From assembly GCA_900541795.1 (NCBI GenBank), contig UQLC01000005.1, positions 1-64,000 on the forward strand: 64,000 nucleotides of DNA, read 5' to 3'. A model generated the notes under the pieces. It saw nothing but the letters and a program-made list of their open reading frames with translations. It was not told the origin of the DNA and searched no databases. Source of the DNA: an uncultured Collinsella sp. (GTDB lineage: Bacteria > Actinomycetota > Coriobacteriia > Coriobacteriales > Coriobacteriaceae). The translations under genes and the position numbers were made by a program. Within the stretch, counting starts at the first letter, position 1; each line of letters begins with the position of its first letter. Shown piece by piece: positions 9,386-18,400 of this stretch.

Positions 9386-9426
9386 AGGGACAGGTTTATT
9401 TTGGTCGGTTTTATCTGCGGAAACGC
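9386..9426. repeat. 41-bp interspersed repeat, copy 1
   Basis: This stretch starts AGGGACAGGTTTATTTTGG and matches 59668-59708 at 39 of 41 positions, in the same orientation, 50 kb away. It sits in the 205-bp gap between the small Cys-rich gene and feoB. No coding potential is seen. Confidence 0.75.
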
Positions 9427-9471
9427 CACATCTTACTTCTGGAGCAAAGCAATCTGTCCCCCCATTGCGTC

Positions 9472-9504
9472 AAAAAGCCCGAGTGTCACTGAGACACCCG
9501 GGCT
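9472..9504 (-). terminator. feoB terminator
   Basis: A 12-bp stem (9476-9487 with 9493-9504, AGCCCGAGTGTC / GACACCCGGGCT, one wobble) with a 5-nt loop is followed by TTTTT on the minus strand. It lies about 30 bp after the feoB stop. Confidence 0.85.
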
Positions 9505-9533
9505 CGTGAAAAGGGGCTAATCCTTATTCGGAA

Positions 9534-11861
9534 CTAGGCGGAAACTGCGGCGGAAGCAGTGTTGGTCTCGTCCTCGTCGGTCCATGCGTGTTTGGGCATG
9601 GGACGGAAGATCTGGAAGAGCATCGCGACCAGCAGCACGATAGCCACAACCGTCCAGAAGCCAAACTGACCCAGAACAAGCAGGTTGTAGAACTGGTTGA
9701 TGAACAGGCCGATCACCCAAGCAAAGGCGCACTCGTAGCCGATGGCAATCGCGGTCCACTTGCCGGAGTCCATCTGGTTGCGGATAGTGCCCATGGCGGC
9801 AAAGCACGGGGCGCACAGCAGGTTGAACGCGCCAAAGGCAACGCAAGCGCCCATGGTGGGGAACATGCCGGCAAACGCGGTCCACAGGCTCGGGTCGGTC
9901 TCGCCCGCGTCGGCGACGGACAGCAGCGAGCCGGCGGTGGCGACGACGTTCTCCTTGGCCACAAGGCCCGAGACGGTCAGCGCGGTTGCCTGCCAGGTGC
10001 TAAAGCCGAGCGGGGCGAAGATCCAGGCGACCAGGTTGCCGAGCATGGCGAGCACGGAGTAGTCCATAAACTCCTCGGGGATGCCGTCCATCACAGGCAG
10101 GAAGCCAAAGGAACCGTTGTAGCTACCAAAGTTGGACAGGAACCAAACCACGACAGTGGAGGCAAAGATGACCGTGCCGGCCTTCTTGATAAAGGCCCAG
10201 CAGCGCTCCCAAACGTGCAGTGCCCAAGAGCGGATCGCCGGGAAGTGGTAGGCAGGAAGCTCCATAACGAACGGCGACGGGCGACCGGCGAAGAGCTTGG
10301 TCTTCTTGAGCATGAGGCCCGAAGCAATGACAGCAAAAACGCCCAGGAAGTAGAAGAGCGGGCTGATCCACGCGGCGGTGGTGGAAGAATCGCCGATGAT
10401 GGAACCCATGAGCAGGGCAATGATCGGCAGCTTAGCGCCACAGGGAATGAACGTGGTGGTCATGACCGTCATGCGGCGGTCCTTCTCGTTCTCGATGGTC
10501 TTGGTAGCCATGACACCGGGAACGCCGCAGCCCGAGGACACGAGCATGGGGATAAAGGACTTACCGGACAGGCCAAAGCGGCGGAACACGCGGTCCATGA
10601 TGAAGGCGACGCGGGCCATATAGCCGCAGTCCTCCAGGAAGGACAGCATCACAAAGAGCAGGAACATCTGCGGCACAAAACCGAAGATGGCGCCAAGGCC
10701 GCCGACGATACCGTCGCAGACCAGCGAATCGACCAGGCCACCGTCCTCGGTACCGCCCGCCACAAGGGCGTCGTGCACCACGGTGGTGATACCCGGGACA
10801 TAGGGGCCGTACTGCGCCGGGTCGACCGAGTCGGCATTGTCGCCCGCAGCCTCGACGGCCGCGTCGTAGGCGTCGCGGCCCTGACCGAGCACGTACCAGC
10901 CGTCGGTGCCGAAGAGCTGGTCGTTGGTGAAGTCGGTCACCGTGCCGCCCAAGGTAGAAACGGCGATGTAGTACACGCAGAACATGATGACCACAAAGAT
11001 CGGCAGGCCCAGGATACGGTTGGTAACCACGCGGTCGATCTTCTCGGAGGTGCTCATCTTTGCCGGAGCCTTGGTCATGCACTCGTCGATGATGTGCGCG
11101 ATGACGCCATAGCGCTCACCGGTGATGATGGACTCGGCATCGTCGTCGCAGTCCTGCTCGCACTGGGCGACCAGCTCCTCCACGCGAGCGGCCTTCTCCT
11201 TGGTGAGGTTGATGAGCTTGCAGGCGTCCGCGTCGCGCTCAAACAGTTTGACCGCGTAGTAGCGACGCTTGTTGGCGGGAACGCTCGCAGGCAGGTTATT
11301 CTCGATGTGGTCCAGAACGTCCTCGATGGAGGAATCGAACTTGTGCTCCGGCACCTGGCCCTTAGAAGCAGCGGACTTCTTGACCTGCTCGAAGAGCTCC
11401 TTGATGCCCTTGTTCTTAAGAGCCGAGATCATCATGACCGGGCAGCCGAGCTTCTTGGAGAGCTTGTCCGTGTCGATCTTATCGCCGTTCTTCTCGACCA
11501 GGTCGGCCATGTTGAGGGCAACGACCACGGGCAGGCCGGTCTCGATAACCTGAAGCGCCAGGTACAGGTTACGCTCGAGGTTGGTGGCATCGACGACTTG
11601 GACGACAACATCGGGCTCGCCGCTCATGAGGTAATCGCGCGAGCATTGCTCCTCGGGGCTGTAGGGGGAAAGCGAGTAGATGCCAGGGAGGTCCGTGATG
11701 GTAACGTTCTTGTCGCTTAGGAGCTTGGCCTCCTTTTTCTCAACCGTGACGCCGGGCCAGTTGCCAACGTAGCCGTTGGCGCCGGTGATCAGGTTGAAAA
11801 GCGTGGTCTTGCCGCAGTTGGGGTTACCCGCCAACGCGACATGGATCTGAGAATCCGCCAT
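9534..11861 (-). CDS. feoB: Ferrous iron transporter FeoB
   Basis: The 775-aa membrane protein imports Fe2+. The N-terminal G-protein domain shows G1 GNPNCGKTTLFN (residues 12-23), G3 DLPGIYSLSPYSPEEQ and G4 NMADL. A helical GDI-like spacer follows. The membrane domain starts near residue 280 (RILGLPIFVVIMFCVYY) and carries the Gate motifs, including the Cys-containing PMLVSSGCGVPGVMATKT and FIPCGAKLPI. Length is typical. RBS AAGAAGGA precedes the ATG. It follows two feoA genes on the same strand, with a candidate metal-repressor site in the 123-bp feoA-feoB gap. Confidence 0.97.
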   Translation of the reverse strand: MADSQIHVALAGNPNCGKTTLFNLITGANGYVGNWPGVTVEKKEAKLLSDKNVTITDLPGIYSLSPYSPEEQCSRDYLMSGEPDVVVQVVDATNLERNLYLALQVIETGLPVVVALNMADLVEKNGDKIDTDKLSKKLGCPVMMISALKNKGIKELFEQVKKSAASKGQVPEHKFDSSIEDVLDHIENNLPASVPANKRRYYAVKLFERDADACKLINLTKEKAARVEELVAQCEQDCDDDAESIITGERYGVIAHIIDECMTKAPAKMSTSEKIDRVVTNRILGLPIFVVIMFCVYYIAVSTLGGTVTDFTNDQLFGTDGWYVLGQGRDAYDAAVEAAGDNADSVDPAQYGPYVPGITTVVHDALVAGGTEDGGLVDSLVCDGIVGGLGAIFGFVPQMFLLFVMLSFLEDCGYMARVAFIMDRVFRRFGLSGKSFIPMLVSSGCGVPGVMATKTIENEKDRRMTVMTTTFIPCGAKLPIIALLMGSIIGDSSTTAAWISPLFYFLGVFAVIASGLMLKKTKLFAGRPSPFVMELPAYHFPAIRSWALHVWERCWAFIKKAGTVIFASTVVVWFLSNFGSYNGSFGFLPVMDGIPEEFMDYSVLAMLGNLVAWIFAPLGFSTWQATALTVSGLVAKENVVATAGSLLSVADAGETDPSLWTAFAGMFPTMGACVAFGAFNLLCAPCFAAMGTIRNQMDSGKWTAIAIGYECAFAWVIGLFINQFYNLLVLGQFGFWTVVAIVLLVAMLFQIFRPMPKHAWTDEDETNTASAAVSA

Positions 11862-11936
11862 TCAATCCTTCTTCCTTGTGTGCCCGCGCTGCTTTCTCCG
11901 CGCAGGCTGGATAATGTGCTTCAAAGACGCTGCATT

Positions 11937-11956
11937 AAGTTAGAAAAACCTAACTT
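11937..11956. promoter_or_regulatory. Inverted repeat upstream of feoB, candidate DtxR/IdeR-type site
   Basis: Arms AAGTTAG and CTAACTT with a 6-nt AT-rich centre lie about 75 bp upstream of feoB. The TTAG/CTAA layout is reminiscent of DtxR-family metal-repressor operators. It could give feoB its own iron-controlled promoter. Function is inferred from position. Confidence 0.5.
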
Positions 11957-11984
11957 TATCTGCAGAAACATACGCCGCGAGCCC

Positions 11985-12206
11985 TTATTGGACCTCGACG
12001 ACGGCCGCCTCCTCCTTGCGGATGGAAAGCTCGTAGCCGCGCACGTTGATCTCGACCGGATCGCCGAGCGGTGCAACCTTCACGACCTTGAACGAAGTGC
12101 CCTTGATGAGCCCCAGGTCCATAAGGTGGCGGCGAAGCGCACCCTCACCGTGAAGCTTGACGATGGTAGAGCTCTCGCCCACCTTAACGTCACCCAACGT
12201 CTTCAT
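11985..12206 (-). CDS. feoA: FeoA domain protein (first before feoB)
   Basis: The 73-aa SH3-like FeoA protein carries the family pattern LGDVKVGESSTIVKL, then HLMDLGLIKGTSFKVV and the final VEINVRGYELSIRKEEA. FeoA is a small cytoplasmic partner thought to modulate FeoB GTPase or transport activity. It lies between a second feoA-like gene (39 bp upstream) and feoB (123 bp downstream). RBS GGGGGACAAG precedes the ATG. Having two FeoA paralogues in one operon is common in Gram-positive bacteria. Confidence 0.93.
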   Translation of the reverse strand: MKTLGDVKVGESSTIVKLHGEGALRRHLMDLGLIKGTSFKVVKVAPLGDPVEINVRGYELSIRKEEAAVVEVQ

Positions 12207-12245
12207 CCTCTTGTCCCCCTTTCGGTTTTTATGAAATGCTGCAGA

Positions 12246-12488
12246 CTAGCCGACGGTCATGATGTGCATGGCAACCTTGGAATCGATACCAAAGCGTGCG
12301 CCCAGCACAGTGACGATGATATTGGCGCCACTCGAGCTCACCACGTGGATTTCGCTGCCCTCGACAAAGCCGAGGTCCTTGAGGTGGTGTTTCATGTCCT
12401 CATTGCCCTTTACACGGGACACGCGTACGGTTTCGCCCGCTTTTACCATCGAAAGCGGCATGGCCGGCATCTGCGGTCCGCAAGACAT
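12246..12488 (-). CDS. FeoA domain protein (promoter-proximal paralogue)
   Basis: The 80-aa protein has the FeoA fold pattern: MVKAGETVRVSRV, HHLKDLGFVEGSEIHVV and a final LGARFGIDSKVAMHIMTV. It is distinct from the neighbouring 73-aa FeoA and starts with a short MSCGPQMPAMPLS leader. It is the first gene of the feo operon, behind a 15-bp inverted repeat at 12531-12584. RBS AGGAGC lies upstream of the ATG at 12488. Its role is probably FeoB regulation or assembly (family knowledge). Confidence 0.9.
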   Translation of the reverse strand: MSCGPQMPAMPLSMVKAGETVRVSRVKGNEDMKHHLKDLGFVEGSEIHVVSSSGANIIVTVLGARFGIDSKVAMHIMTVG

Positions 12489-12530
12489 GAGTTGCTCCTA
12501 ACGTCAGTTCGTCCTCAACATCGACGCGAT

Positions 12531-12584
12531 AAAAGTTAACCACGTCTATGTTCGCTTTAGTAAACTAGCACGTGGTTAACTTTT
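12531..12584. promoter_or_regulatory. Perfect 15-bp inverted repeat upstream of feo operon
   Basis: Arms AAAAGTTAACCACGT (12531-12545) and ACGTGGTTAACTTTT (12570-12584) are perfect complements separated by 24 bp. They lie 43-96 bp before the first feoA start, where the promoter should be. Each half contains GTTAAC, itself a palindrome, so this may be a double operator. No T-run makes it look like a terminator. Confidence 0.6.
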
Positions 12585-12632
12585 TGGAAAGGGTCCCTAT
12601 TCAGATTTCGAAAAAGTTTCCTATATGAAACA

Positions 12633-12668
12633 AAAAGGCGCGGCAAAGAGCTGTCCTTTGCCGCGCCC
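12633..12668 (-). terminator. Terminator of the HPr-like gene
   Basis: The 12-bp GC-rich stem (12638-12649 with 12656-12667, GGCGCGGCAAAG / CTTTGCCGCGCC) is followed by TTTTTG on the minus strand, immediately after the HPr-like stop codon. Confidence 0.9.
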
Positions 12669-12676
12669 TGTCATGC

Positions 12677-12925
12677 TTAGAGCGAGAGGTTTCTGATCGA
12701 CGTAACGCAGGAAGCCTCGTCTACGCCCGAAACGCGGAAGATGATGTCCTCGCCGCACTCGCCGTAGAGAGCCATGAGGCCCATGACATCGCGACCGTCG
12801 GTATGGCGGTCGCCGATGCTGACCGACACGTCGCTACGGTGCTTGGCAATGATGTCATAGAGCAGCGCAACCGGGCGGGCGTGTAGTCCCAACGGATCTT
12901 TAATCGTCTTTGTAAACTCGACCAT
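12677..12925 (-). CDS. HPr-family phosphocarrier protein, Asp at position 46
   Basis: The 82-aa protein has the HPr fold pattern, with the phosphorylatable His15 in LGLHARPVAL (residues 12-21), needed to take phosphate from Enzyme I of the PTS. At position 46, where HPr kinase targets Ser in KSIMGVM, this protein has Asp (GRDVMGLM). The start at 12925 is set by GAGGGG just before the ATG. The in-frame sequence upstream does not look like HPr. It stands alone with its own terminator, and no EI or EII genes are near. It may be a specialised HPr paralogue rather than the general PTS carrier. Confidence 0.85.
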   Translation of the reverse strand: MVEFTKTIKDPLGLHARPVALLYDIIAKHRSDVSVSIGDRHTDGRDVMGLMALYGECGEDIIFRVSGVDEASCVTSIRNLSL

Positions 12926-13018
12926 GTCCCCTCCCACGACATCACACATTCGGCCGGCAAACCCAGCCACGTGGTAGTTATTGTAGCGTTAGATGCTTAT
13001 CGAGGGCCCCTCCGGATA

Positions 13019-13246
13019 CCCCGTGGTCAAAAAGTGGCAAATATGAGTACTGTCACAAATTTAGTAGCAGCAAAATCGAGAGCAAATTGCCTAGCTTGAG
13101 CGATTCGAAGAGGTTGAAAGCCGTCAAACGCCCTTTAAAGGGAGTTAGATAAATCGATTTTGAGCCCATTTTCGCTCAGAGCAGGCCGAAAAATATGGCA
13201 CTTCTTTTGCAACAGTACTCATATTTGGCATTTTTTGACCACGGGG
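13019..13246. mobile_element. MITE-like element with 35-bp terminal inverted repeats
   Basis: Left end 13019-13053 and right end 13212-13246 are inverted copies matching at 33 of 35 positions (both carry CCCCGTGGTCAAAAA and AAATATGAGTACTGT). They enclose about 158 bp that are AT-richer than the surroundings and have no credible ORF. It fills most of the 421-bp gap between the HPr-like and APC permease genes. The size and ends fit a non-autonomous miniature element. No clear target-site duplication is visible. Confidence 0.7.
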
Positions 13247-13266
13247 GCCAAAACCATGCCCCAAAA

Positions 13267-13299
13267 CACAAAAGGAGGGGCCTCGTAAGGCCCCTCCTT
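13267..13299 (-). terminator. Terminator of the APC permease gene
   Basis: The 11-bp stem AAGGAGGGGCC / GGCCCCTCCTT (13272-13299) has a 6-nt loop and is followed on the minus strand by TTTTGTGTTTT. It lies about 50 bp after the permease stop codon. Confidence 0.88.
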
Positions 13300-13346
13300 A
13301 GGAAAGGGAATCGATTTATTCCACAGCCGTAGATTAATCCTAGCCG

Positions 13347-14810
13347 CTACTCCATCATATCGAGGACGGAAGGGCGAAGCTCGTTCTCGGCGGCCTCGGG
13401 ATCGGTCTCGCGCAGGCGGTTGATGTAGCGGTTGTACCACATCACGGCAAGGCCCAAGAAGACAACCACGCCGCCAACGTTGTAGACCAGCGTCAGCCAC
13501 AGCGGCTGATCGAGCGGAATGGTGCCGCAGATAAGCACGAAGCAGAAGACCACAAGCAGGAATGCGGCAACGACCAGGCCAAAGCGGCGCGAACCCATGC
13601 GGAAGCCACGGGGAGCGGCGTCAAAGTTCTTGCGCAGCATAAAGTAGGCAAGCAAAATCAGCAGCGGTGGGAGCAGAGCGGTGGCAGCAGTCATGTTGGT
13701 AACGATCATGAGCAGGTCGTCGAGGTTACCGGAGCCCAGGGCCGGAATGATCAGGATGGGGACGACGATGGCGAACTGCAGCCAAGCAGCGCGGGCAGGA
13801 ATGCCATGCTCGTTGAGCTCGACGATCTTGCTACCAAAGACGCCCTTGGGGATCTCGGTGAAGAAGACCTTGATGGGAGCGGAGGTCCACATCATGAGGG
13901 AGCCCAGCGTGGCGGCGAGAAGGATCAAGCCGATGGCGCGCGTAGACACTTCCATGGGAATGCCAAAGTGGGCAAAGACAGCACCGAATACGTCGAAGAT
14001 ACCGGTGGAGATGGCAACGCCGCCCTCGGGGATGAACAGGTTAACCAGCAGCGAAGCGCCTGCATACAGAAGGCCGATGGTCAGGCCGGCGATAACGACG
14101 GTGCGCACGAAGGCCTTGACGCCACCCTTAAGGTCGTTAAGGAACACGCCGACAGACTCAGCGCCGCCAACGCCCTGGATGATCCAGGCAAGCGTACCGA
14201 AGAAGCCCCACGCAGTTGCGAAGTTGCTCATGTCGGGAGCCATGTTAGCGGGAGTAGGAGCCGTAGCGAACTCAACGCCGCCAAAGGCAGCAGCCAGGGA
14301 CAGCAGGATGAACACAGCGGTCAGGCCGAGAGCCGCGGTCGAACCGAAGGAGGAAATGGAGCCGATCCACTTAGCGCCCTTGGTCGAAACCCACGTGGCG
14401 ATAGCAAAGACGACGATCTCGATAATGGTGATCCACAGCTGCGAAAGCTCGGCGTTGGCACCAAAGAACACGTAGCTCGCGTAGATGATGACGTTGGGCA
14501 GGACGGACGCAAAGAAGAACAGGTTAACGAACCAGTAGCTAAATGCCGTCAGGAACGCCCAGCGACCACCCATCGAGGTCTTAACCCATGCGTACACGCC
14601 AGACTCGGAGTCCTTGTTGAGGCCGACGAACTCGGCGGTAACCAGGGTATAGGGGACAAAGTACAAAAGCGTGGCGAAGAAGAACGACGGCGCAGCTGCC
14701 AAGCCGATGGCCGCGTTGTTGTTGATGATGTTCTTGATACCGAACACGGCGGCGACCGTCATGCCCAGCAGAGCGAACGAACCAATCGTTCCTCGTTTTT
14801 CAGAGCTCAT
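13347..14810 (-). CDS. APC-superfamily amino acid permease
   Basis: The 487-aa protein has about 12 transmembrane segments. The N-terminal part matches APC transporters: IGSFALLGMTVAAVFGIKNI, then AEFVGLNKDSESGVYAWVKTSMGGRWAF near residues 65-92, and GGAESVGVFLNDLKGGVKAF mid-protein. These resemble the glutamate:GABA-antiporter / basic amino acid group. The exact substrate is not decidable. Start 14810 has GGGAGGG just upstream. It is monocistronic, with its own terminator, next to ebgC but separated by 153 bp. Confidence 0.85.
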   Translation of the reverse strand: MSSEKRGTIGSFALLGMTVAAVFGIKNIINNNAAIGLAAAPSFFFATLLYFVPYTLVTAEFVGLNKDSESGVYAWVKTSMGGRWAFLTAFSYWFVNLFFFASVLPNVIIYASYVFFGANAELSQLWITIIEIVVFAIATWVSTKGAKWIGSISSFGSTAALGLTAVFILLSLAAAFGGVEFATAPTPANMAPDMSNFATAWGFFGTLAWIIQGVGGAESVGVFLNDLKGGVKAFVRTVVIAGLTIGLLYAGASLLVNLFIPEGGVAISTGIFDVFGAVFAHFGIPMEVSTRAIGLILLAATLGSLMMWTSAPIKVFFTEIPKGVFGSKIVELNEHGIPARAAWLQFAIVVPILIIPALGSGNLDDLLMIVTNMTAATALLPPLLILLAYFMLRKNFDAAPRGFRMGSRRFGLVVAAFLLVVFCFVLICGTIPLDQPLWLTLVYNVGGVVVFLGLAVMWYNRYINRLRETDPEAAENELRPSVLDMME

Positions 14811-14963
14811 AAGCCCTCCCAATCATCTGTTAAATGTCATCTAAAACCGTCCGAGCTGCAAGTGCAAACACGGACGGCGCACCTGCTAAGGGGAATGGGG
14901 AAAAGGGAGTCAACAAAGCCATCCCCCTTAACGGCGCGAAGCAAACGTCCAGGCGGACGAATA

Positions 14964-15419
14964 CTACTTGTTGGGGAAGGAATAACCTTCGACTGTCACG
15001 TGCAGTACCACGACGCGGGGATCCGCGGCATCGGCCACGACACGGTAGGCCTCGTCAATTTCGACGACGGCAACGCCGCCGGTGGGAATCGTCACGGTCT
15101 CCCCCGTACCCTCAAAGCGCTCGCGATCATCGATATCGCTGTAGGCGCGCGTACAGGTAAGATCGGCCTTGGAAGCCACCTCAACGGTCAGATTGCCGTC
15201 GAGCGGGGCGAGCACGGCATGGTAGCGACGGTGACCGACCAGATCGGCAGTAGCCGCCTCGTGGGCGTTCACCCACCAATACACCAGCGAGTCGCCGATA
15301 GAGTACGCCACATCGTGCTGCAGTTCAGAAACGCCGTCGAGTGCCTGACCGGTACGCATCCACTTCTTGACGGACTTCATCTGGGCGTCGAAATCGGCAC
15401 GCGAGTTAAAGATATGCAT
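14964..15419 (-). CDS. ebgC: EbgC-like beta-galactosidase accessory subunit (YhcH/YjgK/YiaL family)
   Basis: The 151-aa cupin-like protein belongs to the YhcH/YjgK/YiaL (DUF386) family, which includes EbgC, the small subunit needed for full activity of EbgA beta-galactosidase. Marks are the segment VSELQHDVAYSIGDSLVYW and the Glu/His residues of the putative metal site. It starts 3 bp after the ebgA stop codon, so translation is probably coupled. The tight pairing with a LacZ-type gene is the main reason to call it EbgC rather than an anomerase such as NanQ or YiaL. Confidence 0.85.
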   Translation of the reverse strand: MHIFNSRADFDAQMKSVKKWMRTGQALDGVSELQHDVAYSIGDSLVYWWVNAHEAATADLVGHRRYHAVLAPLDGNLTVEVASKADLTCTRAYSDIDDRERFEGTGETVTIPTGGVAVVEIDEAYRVVADAADPRVVVLHVTVEGYSFPNK

Positions 15420-15422
15420 GAC

Positions 15423-18400
15423 TTATGCCTCCTTAATGGGTGCCAGCGCCTGAGCCAGATCGGCAGACGTCAGCGGTCGCAGGGACACCTCAAAGCTGAA
15501 GCTCTCAAAACGGGTGCGATAGGAATCGAGCACCTCGGAACCCCAAGAGTTCGAGCCAAGGCCGAGCAGCTGGTCGTTGATGTTGACCGTAACCGTGTCG
15601 CCCGGGACAAGATCGTAGACATGCTTGGCATTATCGATAGCCTCGCAGCTATAGGGCCATGCGGAGAACGAGAACGGATTGGAAGCGGCGTCGCTCGGAC
15701 GCGTCACGACCAGACCGTCACCGTGGCTGGAGCGCAGGGCGACCCAGCGGGTACCCTCGCGGTTGGCGCAGTCCTGGGGCATAACGTAGGGCGTGAACAT
15801 GTCGTCGACCGTAGTGCGGTAATGACCGACCGGGTTGGCGCGCAGCGAGTCCGGATAGTTCTCGCCCGGGCCGTGGCCATACCACTCGACGGCACGATCA
15901 CAACCGGGGACCTCGAAGGAGATGCCGATGCGCGGGATAATGTCCGAATAGTCGCCGTAGGGCTCGCCGGAAACCTTGAGGTCGACGCGGCCACTCGGAA
16001 GCACGGTATAGACGAGCTCGACGCGCATGCCGAACGCGCGGACGGGAGGAGCGATACGCTGGCTCACGGTAACGACAACCGCATTGTCGTCCTGCTTCCA
16101 AGAAACATTGCGGGTAGACGTCTGCATCACATCGATGAAGTTATCCTTCCACAGGGAGTCGTACTCCTGGGCGTGGTTATCGACGAGCGGATGCCAAAAA
16201 CCAACCTGGGGACCGGAGGTCATGACGTCGCGACCGGATGCCTTCCACTCGCTCACGGTACCGTTGACCTTGCTGAAGGTCAGCTCGCCGTTGAGGGAGC
16301 GAATACGAATCTCCTGCTCGGTCTCCTCGACCGTAAGCTCAGGACGAGTGGGGGCGGCAATTGCCGGCGCCGGATGGTTTGCGATGGCAAACTGGCTTGC
16401 ACCCAGTTGGAACATCGGCTCGCACCAGGCGTGAGCCGCCATGGTGTAGGCGTGCACGGTCAGCAGGGTCTCGCCCACTGCGGCCTCGCGAATCACCAGC
16501 GGAAGCTGGACGGACTCGCCGGGGGCAACCGCACCGGGCATGAGCGTCTTGCGGCAGACCACGTCGCCGTCCACCAGGGTCTCCGCCGACAGGCAGACAT
16601 CCTCGAGGGTGGTAAACCAACGCTTGTTGGTGACGGTCAGCTCGCCCGCCTCGGCATCGTAGGCCATGCGAACCGGGCAGATGACCTGGCCGTACTCGGT
16701 AAGGCCCGGGCTCGGCTGCTGCCAGGGGAACACCATGCCGTCGATGCAGAAGTTGCTGTTGTTGGGGTAATCGCCGTTGTCGCCGCCATACATGTCGTAG
16801 GCAACGCCGTCCTCGGTCACAGCAGCCAAACCGTGGTCGCACCATTCCCAAATAAACTGGCCTTGGATGCAATCCCAGCGATCGAAGACCTCCTGGTACT
16901 CGGACAGGCCTCCGGGACCATTACCCATGGAGTGGCCGTACTCGCAGTTGATGCGCGGCTTGGGGAACGGATGCTCGCCAAAGTCGTTCATCTGCGACAC
17001 GCGGGAGTACATGGTGGAAATGACGTCGACGGTATCGGCGTTGCGATCCTCCTCGTAGTGGACCGGACGACCGTCGAGCTCGTGAGCTTTGGCGTACATC
17101 GCGCGGATGTTGCAGCCATAGCCGCTCTCGTTGCCCATCGACCACATGATGATGCACGCGTGGTTGCGTTCCTGCATCACCAGGCGCTCAACACGGTCAA
17201 CGTAAGCCGGCTCCCAGGCAGGGTCGTCGGTGACCAGGGCGATATTGCCGATATTCTCGAAGCCGTGGCTCTCCATATCGGTCTCGGCGACCAGCATGAT
17301 GCCGTACTCGTCGCACAGCTCGTAGAAGCGCGGATCGTTGGCGTAGTGGGACGTGCGCACCGCGTTGATGTTGTGCTGCTTCATGAGCTCCAGGTCGCGG
17401 CGCATGCGCTCGAGACCCACGGCGCGACCCTTGTGATCGTCGTGGTCGTGGCGGTTGACGCCATGCATCTTAAAGTAGGTGCCGTTAAGGTAGATATGAT
17501 TGCCCTCGACCGTCACCTCGGCAAGGCCTTGGCGATGCGGAACGTACTCGCTGATCTCGCCGCCGTCGTAGACCTCAAGCGTAAGGTCATAGAGGAAGGG
17601 GTCCTCGGGGTTCCAGAAGTGGGCATCGGCAACGCTGCACTCGGCATGGCCGTCGACGCACTCGCCCGTAGCGACCACATTCTGGCCATCGCTGAGCGTA
17701 TACACGACGCGACTTGCGCCCTCGGCAACCGTATCGAGCGTGATCAGAGCGGCATCGCCCTCGCGGTGCGTGCGGAACCTAAAGTCGACCAGATGCGCGG
17801 CGGGACGCTGCATGAGGTACACATCGCGGAAGATGCCCGATGCCCACCACATGTCCTGGTCCTCGATGTAGCTACCATCGCTGTACTGCAGAACCTTGAC
17901 CGCAAACAGGTTGTCGCCCTCGACGAGCGCGTCGGTCACGTCAAACTCGGCGGACAGGCGCGAACCCTTGGTCATGCCGATAAACTTGCCGTTGACATAC
18001 AGCTCGCCGTAGCTCTCGATACCGTCGAAGCGAATAATCTCGCGAGCGCCGGCAGGCACGGCGGGAAGTTTGACGATGCGCTGGTAGACGCCCGTAGGGT
18101 CGTCGGAGGGAACGAACGGCTGATCCACCGGGAACGGAAAACCCTCGTCGGTGTAGGCAAGGTTGCCATAGCCGTCTACCTGCCACAGGTGCGGAACCTC
18201 CACGTGATCCCACTCGGGCTTGTACGTGCAAAGTGCTTCGTTGGAGACGGCCGCGGGGCCCTCAAAAAGGCGGAACTGCCACGAGCCGGACAGCTGGACA
18301 AATCCGCGCGACAGCTCGCGGCTGTACGTAGCGGCGAGATCGGCGGTCTCATAACCCATAAAGTACGCATGGGGTGCCAGGCGGTTCCTGTGGGTGAGCG

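Noticed and set aside
9588..11720. Plus-strand open frame of about 710 codons opposite feoB
   Set aside because: His/Asp/Gly/Arg-rich low-complexity translation with no recognisable motif; feoB on the other strand is certain.
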